64,000 nt of DNA from Oxyruncus cristatus. Its lineage: Eukaryota > Chordata > Aves > Passeriformes > Cotingidae. The notes below the pieces were generated by a model. The model was given only the letters and a program-made list of their open reading frames with translations, had not been told where the DNA came from and made no database searches. The stretch is taken from the NCBI GenBank assembly GCA_013399855.1, contig VXAY01006780.1, forward strand, positions 950,262 through 1,014,261, given 5' to 3'. Shown here in pieces: positions 57,345 through 64,000 of this stretch (the stretch's first letter is position 1; each line of letters begins with the position of its first letter). A program made the translations under genes and the position numbers.

Positions 57345-60300
57345 AAAGCTCCTGTGGGGCAGCTGGGAAAGGGGCACCCTGCAAACTGGGAGGGAAGTGG
57401 GGTTTCCCCCCTTTTTTATTTCATCCTGATTGAAATGATCATTCTCCCCTATGGCAACACATTGCAGCACATGCTAGTTCAGACAATTTCTAAGGTCTTC
57501 AGGAGTAGATTTGGGCAATTATCTGATAAAAACCAGGCTCTGGTTCTTGGACACACACATGTACCTGCTTCCCAGAGATCTGGATCACTCCTCTCCACAA
57601 GGAAAAATCTGCCACTTTTAGCTCCACAGAAACAAATATGCGTTTAAGCTTTGACCTTGCTCACTGTGAAAAAACTCCCTGGGGGCAGCACTCACTGCCT
57701 GAGGCTGTTATTCCTGATTGACACTGCTCTGCAGCCACAAATAGCTCCAGGACCTGGATCTGCACAGTGAACTCCGTGCTGGGGCTTCCCTACACTTGCA
57801 ACAAAACTGTCACTTGCTCCAGCTCCTACCAGGGATGTGGCTGGTGAAGAGGTGGAAGTGTGATGAGATATCTTGGGTTTTCATGGCCAGGTTCAAACAG
57901 AGAGAGAGCTGCTAGAAAAACATGCTCTGCCTTTCAAAGCAGTGGGATGGGATGTGGAAATTACAGGATGAATAATTCCAGGACCCCGAGATGTCACCCT
58001 TACCACCACTCTGCCCTGGCTGCAGTTTGAATGTCATGGCATTTCTGGATGTAAATTGGGTTTTTTACACTTGGAGGCAGCGGCTCCATCTGCTGTGTCC
58101 CCCTACCCACACAGGGACCAGGACCCTGGAAGGGCGGGGGTCACCTCTGCTCCACCCCGCCCAGAGCACAGAAGGTGATGATTGCACAGGGGAGTGGGGA
58201 GAATTCCAACACCTTTACATGTGGATCTGCTGCTGGGTTGGGCTCTGCTGCAGGCTGGGCTTTGAGCCATGGGGACAGCCCAGGACATCCTCCCATATGG
58301 ATTTACATCCCAACAACCAGCAGAGCCTGCAATCCAAGCATCTCTTCCAGCAGCCCGGTCCACCATCGCTCATTCCAAGGGTATTTCCAAGTGCAACTCC
58401 ACTGATAGCTTCCAAAAATGATAATTCCTGGTCCCCTGGACCAGGGCCAGCCAGCCACCCCTTCCCATCTTCTCCCCAGCATTCCACACATACTTCTGCC
58501 CTCATGGATGCTGTGAATGAGGTTCACATGGTTCAGATGGATCCTAGCTCTATTTCCATGCCCTGCATTCCAACCAACGTATCAAAGAGAATAAAATCCA
58601 GAGCTTTAAAGGCAAAATTCTGAAGTTCTCTGCAGGGGAGTTTTCAAAGTGAAGCAGCTTCCTTTCAAATTCCTTTCACATGGAAGATTTTGTAAAGATT
58701 TTTTTGCCATGTTGAAACAAAATGCCCCAGATTTCCTCCTTTTGGGAAGTGTTAGAAAAAACCACGGGCCCTGGTTGAAGGAGCTGTGACCTCTTGCAGC
58801 CAGGAGCCTACAGGAAAGATGCTGAGAGAGCAGACATGGACCCTTCAGTGCTGGGGTTGATGCCAGGAACAGGACCCTGAGGAACCCTCAGTGTCCCACA
58901 TCAAGAAGCATATTCCATCCCCTCTTTAATATTGCCAAATGTTTGCCCACAGCAGGGGCACATTCAGGGTATAACTGAGGTATAATTCTGTCTTTGTGCT
59001 GCTTCTGCACTCCAAAAACAGCCCAGCACCACACCGGGGAACGTTACATCCACTTTTCTTATAGACAGCCTGAACAAACCATCCCCTAGGCCAAAGCACC
59101 AGCACAGTGCAGACCTTTATTCCCAGCCCAGCAGCTGGAAAATGGGAAGAATGAGTTAACCTGAAGTAAATGCAGTGCTGCCTGCAAACCCTGCCGAGCA
59201 AACACCTGGAGCTGGTGCCAGACTCTGGGAATGCAAAGGGTCCTCACCAAACACAACGTGAGCCTGGCACTAATTACTGCACTCCTTGCTTAAATCATCA
59301 GCTTTGCTCATTTGGCTTCCCATGAAAAATTGTTATTTTAATAGGAACTGAAAGTAGCTCAGCACATTCCATATGTAACTCCAAGCAGGATGAGTGAGGG
59401 TCTGGGGAGGGGGCCAAGAAAGGTATGGACAGCTCCTTCTAGTCCAGCCAGCAGTGTTCTCCAGCAAATCATAAACATTGCTAATTAAAATATTTATAAT
59501 TGACTCTGAAAGGTTAAAAATACCAGAGCACGAAATTTGGACTTTTCCTGAATAAACTGTACTTTTCTCCCTGGTCTGTCTCCATAGCTACAGGGACTTG
59601 CTGGGCTGCCTGTGCCAGCTAATTGATTTTCAGGAATGATTAATAAAGAAAAACAGAGTTTCCCTCTTTGGCAGGGCAGTTCCTCACAGCAGCCTTTTCC
59701 TTTTCTTCTCTTCCTGGTCTTCAGAGGCAAATCCAAGCGATGCCATAAATCCCACCCCCCATACACCCAAAGTCCAGCCCAGCTTGCAGTGACAAAACGG
59801 ATGAGCATCCTTGATGCAGGATGGCCACTGCATTTGATAAGGGAATTATGGCTCCTATAAGAAAAGACTGGATCCACGCCATGCACTCTTCCCATTCATC
59901 TGACACGCTTGCCTTGCCCTGGTTTTGATTGCATTCTTGGAAAGCAGAGACCTGGGTGGCAAAGCAGCTCTGAGAGAAAATTATTGTTGTCTGGTTCCTT
60001 GCCAGGAGCTTGTGCTAGGTAGGGGTGGGGGGAAAACGTACCCTTATCCTGCCATCCATCCCCAATCCTGCAGATGGAGTCTTGGGAGCTGCCCTTTCCA
60101 GCCACCTGCTACCCAGAAGGAGGAAGTATTTCTAAATCCCAATATTTTGTAGCTCCTTCCCTTGACCCTGCACTGGGATGTTGGACAAGACTCCCCACAT
60201 CCTCAGTTTATCTGGTAGGTTTCTCCAATTCCAGGTTATGATGCTGGAGACAAATTTAACCTGGATTTCACCGTCCAGACCCTCTACATCTCACAAAGAA

Positions 60301-62999
60301 ATGCAGAGAAAAATTTGGATGAAGATTCTATTGATGACTGAGCCCTTCGTGCAAAATTCAAAGTGTTCATGAATAGCTCTGAGAAAAATTAATTCCTGGC
60401 AGTGCAACTGCACGTGCTGTCGCTTCATCTTTGCCCAGAGCTCCCACTGTAACTGTGTCTGCCTTGTGCCAACACTGCAAACACACACACCACACAAAGT
60501 TTAAGAGGGGGAAAATTAGGTTTTCTGCACCAAAAATATCCCTGGAGTAACTAAGGATAGTTATGTCCTTCTGGACTACCTTTGCTGTTGAATTCACTGG
60601 CAGAGAAGGTCACAAACCCACTACACTGATCCTGCAAAATAATTTGGCTTCCCCCCCACTCCCAAGGGGGGAGAATTGCATTTAGGCAATTATTTATGGT
60701 CCTGGAATTAGTGTCATCAGTGCTTTTCACATGCTCCATACAAAGCATATAAAGATATATATGGAGAGAGAAAATAAATATATAAGATACATAAATAAAA
60801 GTCTGACAGTGCCCCAGTGGCAGCAGAAGGGCCTCAGAGTAAAGAGCAATGCCAGGCAAGAGCTCATCTGTAGTGAAGGGGCAGTGGGACAGCACAGTTC
60901 ACACACACAGCCTGGATCTCTGCAGGACACCCATGGGAGGATCCTGAAAGTTTCCATATGCCCAAGTTTGCTTTCCCTTTTTATGTTTATCCTCAAGCCC
61001 TGAGCAAATCCCAGCTTTGGGCTCTTGGGCTCAGCTTGGCTTGTTCAAGCCCACTTGCACCAAGTATGGGCTCAGGTTCAGCCCCAGCCAGAGGATTTGC
61101 AACACAAGATCCAGCCGGGATGCACTGGGGAGTAGCTGAAGCCCATTCCTGCTGGGGATGGGAGTCCTGTGACCTCCCCCCAGCTCCCCTGGGGACCAGC
61201 TCAGGAGAGGTTTTGGCATCTCCAGGGATGCAGACATTGCTCTGTGTTGTAAGAGTGATCCCAGAGCTGGAGAGTTCCTCACTTGGGCTCATTCTCCAGA
61301 ACTGCCCATATTTACTATTCCCTCCCTAACCACATCTGGCTAAACATGGAAGAGGCAGAGACAGCTCATCCCTCTTCCAAGGGCACAGGGAGGAACCCAG
61401 GCAACACCAAAAGTGCTGTAAAGGAGCATCTCACCCCCACCTACCCACGTGCTGCTCAACAAACAGCGCATTTCCACCTCATTCATCACATCCTGGTGTG
61501 ACTCTGCTTCATTTATTGACAAATTATTCATTTACAACAGGAATTCTACGGAGAACAAGGCGATCCAAGGCATTTGTACACAGCCAGGTGAAAGCCCACA
61601 TGGCCATGACTCACTAGAACATTGTTTGTTAAAGCAAGTGAAAATAGAACGGTACCTTTGGTTTTCTTTCCACACTGCTTTGGTGTTACTGGGTAATGTG
61701 AACTCAGATCAATCAGAATAAAAGATGAAGGAGCTCTGCCTCCCTGTATTGTGCCTCAGCCAAGAAAGCAGCTCACCAGGGAAGGAGAAACAGAGCATTA
61801 TTTATGACACATCCTCAGCACTGCTTCAGTGATTAAATAATTAGGGAGAGAAATTAAGAATTACTCCAAACAAGCTGAATTTTTAAGCACTCTCCCCTCC
61901 CCTGTCTATGCTGGCTGAGAGGACTTTTTAATCATGTATTTTTTTAAGAAGTCAGCAAAATTAAATGTGGCAGCACAATAAATATATACTTTTGCAATAG
62001 TGTTAGAAACAAACAACATTTGGCCTGGTTTGGGATGAGCAGTGGTTGGAGCTGCTGGAAATGAGCTGGTTCCCACAACTGGGAAGCAGAATCATTTTCT
62101 TCATACCTTTTGGTACTTTAATATTCCCCACAATTTTTCAACTACAGCTTGTAAATACCAGCAATGCCAAAAATCCTGAGTATCTTGCAGTGAGGGACAA
62201 ATTTCCCGATAAAACTGAACATTTCTGGATAAAATAGCTGATTTCCAACAGTCATTAGTGAGAAAGGGTCCCGTGGGGAGGGTTCTGGGCTTCCAGGGTG
62301 TGTGGAGTTTGCAAATTATTAAGAAACAATGAATTACTAATACAGAACTTCTGAAGGGCTGGATTGTGACAGAGCATTCCCAGAGCACATCCCATCCCCT
62401 GGATCCCTGCTGCTGCTTACACATTAAATGTACAAATTGACACTTTCATCACTTTTTCCTAAAAAAAAGACCTTTTGGACCTCCTCCAAAAATTTTTTTT
62501 TTTGCAGTTGGGCAACTTTTTTCCACAATATTTTTATGCATAACTCCATCTGTGAACTGCAAAAGCAACTCCAAAAAAGAATAAAAGGAATATGATGTCC
62601 TTCCCAGACCTCCCAGTCACGGTCATTCCTCTCAGGACAGAGAATTTGATTTACTTCTTTAAAATCTGAAGTGTGTCCCAATGCCTTTTCACATTCAAAA
62701 TGCCATCTCAGGCCAAGAAACAATTAAAGTGAAGTCAGAATAATAAGCAGTTTTCCCAGGGCATGTCTGGAGCGCCCCAAGCCCTGGCAGCAGGAGCTCT
62801 GAGTTTGTCCCATGCTCTCCCTCTCACAGTCAGGGTGTCTATTTGCAGCTCTGCCTCACAAACACACCTCACACACAGGCTGTCAGCCTGACTTACAGAA
62901 AACCTGTCAAACAACAAAAAACATGCAAGTGATGCCACCAAGGAGCCGAGTGAGTGACGGGCAGCGGTGGGTGGCACAGACCACGCTGCTGCAGGAGGG
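57345..62999. other. Long CR1-free block
   Basis: No gene or CR1 recognised. A 210-codon plus-strand frame (57,991-58,623) lacks any domain or codon bias and is taken as chance. AT-rich, possibly conserved parts lie at 59,290-59,360, 60,670-60,810 and 61,800-61,990. A short ACACACACAC run is at about 60,480. Confidence 0.45.
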
Positions 63000-63067
63000 G
63001 CTGTACTGCTGAGCAACAGGCAAAGGTATGTTCTTGATATTCTATCTGCTGAAATCTGCTATTTTCC

Positions 63068-63075
63068 ATGCAAAT
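63068..63075 (+). promoter_or_regulatory. POU octamer ATGCAAAT
   Basis: Exact match to the octamer bound by OCT/POU factors. An 8-base match alone is expected about twice per 64 kb on both strands, so it matters only through its neighbours. Confidence 0.25.
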
Positions 63076-63264
63076 CAACAAGTCTGAGGAAGCCTCATTG
63101 CTATTTCATGGAAGATAAATACAACTAATCACAGTCCTCTGATTTATTCGGGTCCCAAACATTCCTCCACACAAACTCAACGCCTAGAACAGCATCATTA
63201 CTACAAGGTAAACCTCTATTTATGATGCAATGGCATCTGCTCTGAAATAGCTTTAAATAAAGGG

Positions 63265-63278
63265 GTTGGCATGGCAAC
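63265..63278. promoter_or_regulatory. Second RFX X-box near-palindrome
   Basis: GTTGGCATGGCAAC, 13 of 14 to the symmetric X-box. Both half sites remain apart from one C to G change. It overlaps the ATG of the 165-codon ORF, which would be unusual for a functional site unless the ORF is not translated. Confidence 0.4.
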
Positions 63279-63768
63279 AGCAGCTCCCACACTGCTGTGT
63301 CTGCCTCGTGCTGCCATTTTGCTCAGGATCCCTGGTGGCTTTGGTATTAAACGCCTACGGGAGCTCACTTGGACTAGCGAAGCCAGTTCTGGCTGGAGCA
63401 CCAAAGAGCTGAAGCCTGGGCTGGACTGGGTACTTCTTGTTGCCCAGCTGCTCTGGAAATTTAAAACACCTTCCTGGATTCAGGTCACTTTTGGTAATCC
63501 CAGCTCCTCCTCGATGCCAAAGCACACTAAGGACCAGATCCTGGAGATCGCCTCATTCAACAAGTGTCATCACTTTGTTTCCATGTTGTCACAGCTCTCA
63601 CTGTGCTGTCCAAGGTTGTTCCCCCAAGATCCAAGGAGCAATTCCATCCCACAGATGATGGATCCCACCACTTTGCTCATCCTTGTGCGGGGGCTGATCT
63701 CACCATGTCTGAACAGCAGCATCACAGTGTCTGTGAGTGGTTTCTTGTGTTTGGTACCTCAAATTTAA
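63271..63768 (+). other. Unrecognised 165-codon ORF
   Basis: Opens at an ATG with a good start context (G at -3 and G at +4) and ends with TAA at 63766-63768. The product starts MATAAPTLLCLPRAAILLRI, which looks mildly hydrophobic, and has no domain I know. Third positions are not strongly biased, and two other frames overlap it. It follows the TATA-like and X-box motifs. Chance is the likeliest explanation. Confidence 0.15.
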
Positions 63769-64000
63769 AATACAGAAGTTTTCATAGACTTCTTCCCCAG
63801 ATATACACCCCTTCCTGCCAAAGGGAAGTGCAATTTCTTCTCAAAATGCCAAGCCATCTGACAACAAGGAGATAAACAGCCACTTTACACCACGAGGGAC
63901 ACCAGCCCACCAGACATAACAGCACTGTGTCCCTGCTGGATGTCACCTCCCAAAGTCCCAGGTCCCCAGGGCAGGACAGCCCCAAATGCCCCTGCCCCAG
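63769..64000. other. Noncoding end of window
   Basis: Ordinary sequence with no gene or repeat recognised. Confidence 0.4.

Larger units (their letters stand above)
63000..63280. promoter_or_regulatory. Candidate regulatory block
   Basis: An AT-rich block with several binding-site-like motifs in order: the octamer ATGCAAAT at 63068, CTATTTATGA (one off MEF2) at 63213, a TATA-like CTTTAAATAAA at 63251 and an RFX X-box-like GTTGGCATGGCAAC at 63265. The spacing resembles a promoter or enhancer, though CpG is low. No transcript evidence is available. Confidence 0.3.

Noticed and set aside
57991..58623. 210-codon ORF
   Set aside because: No recognisable motif, signal peptide or membrane segment; composition is that of the surrounding noncoding DNA.
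1..64000. CRISPR arrays, operons, phage or plasmid modules
   Set aside because: No spaced identical repeats or bacterial gene layout; the repeats are LINE copies of a vertebrate genome.

Overview
This is vertebrate nuclear DNA, and almost certainly bird. I count 38 fragments of the CR1 non-LTR retrotransposon (LINE), nearly all 5'-truncated 3' ends, and their sequences match avian CR1 as I know it. The commonest form, with the antisense head GGAATGGTTTGGGTTGGAAG, suggests a neoavian, perhaps songbird, genome; the species cannot be told. Nothing bacterial or viral was recognised, and I cannot name a single protein-coding gene. Most open reading frames here are chance or CR1-derived.

Layout. 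1-900 is a GC-rich, coding-like block on the minus strand followed by a perfect MEF2 site. 900-3,900 is plain single-copy sequence ending in a near-perfect RFX X-box. About 3,935-5,240 is a strong CpG island cut by a 542-base assembly gap; it is the best promoter candidate in the window. 5,300-30,200 is rich in CR1 and also holds a pair of diverged non-CR1 direct repeats about 4.4 kb apart. 30,200-34,400 has no CR1. 34,400-36,500 is a CR1 cluster. 36,500-43,270 has no CR1 and holds a small 47-base gap. 43,270-51,480 has CR1 again. 51,480-64,000 is nearly CR1-free and ends in a block with an octamer site and a second X-box, the latter overlapping the start of a 165-codon ORF.

For bookkeeping I sort CR1 copies into five groups by sequence. 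They are my own labels, not database names. A is the GGTTTGGGTTGGAAG type. B carries CCCCAGAGGATCATCCAAAC. C carries CCCAGCACTGCCAAGGCCAC. D carries AGGTTGGAAAAGATCTYCAAG. E carries CCCCTGCTCAAGCAGGGTCA. Strand is the LINE sense strand; on it the element ends in a GATTCTATGATT-like tail.

How it works together: the window looks like intergenic or intronic sequence around one CpG-island promoter, with scattered candidate regulatory elements in CR1-free stretches. No new system was demonstrated. The observations most worth checking are the hidden promoter, the minus-strand candidate exon, the unexplained repeat pair and the two X-box matches.
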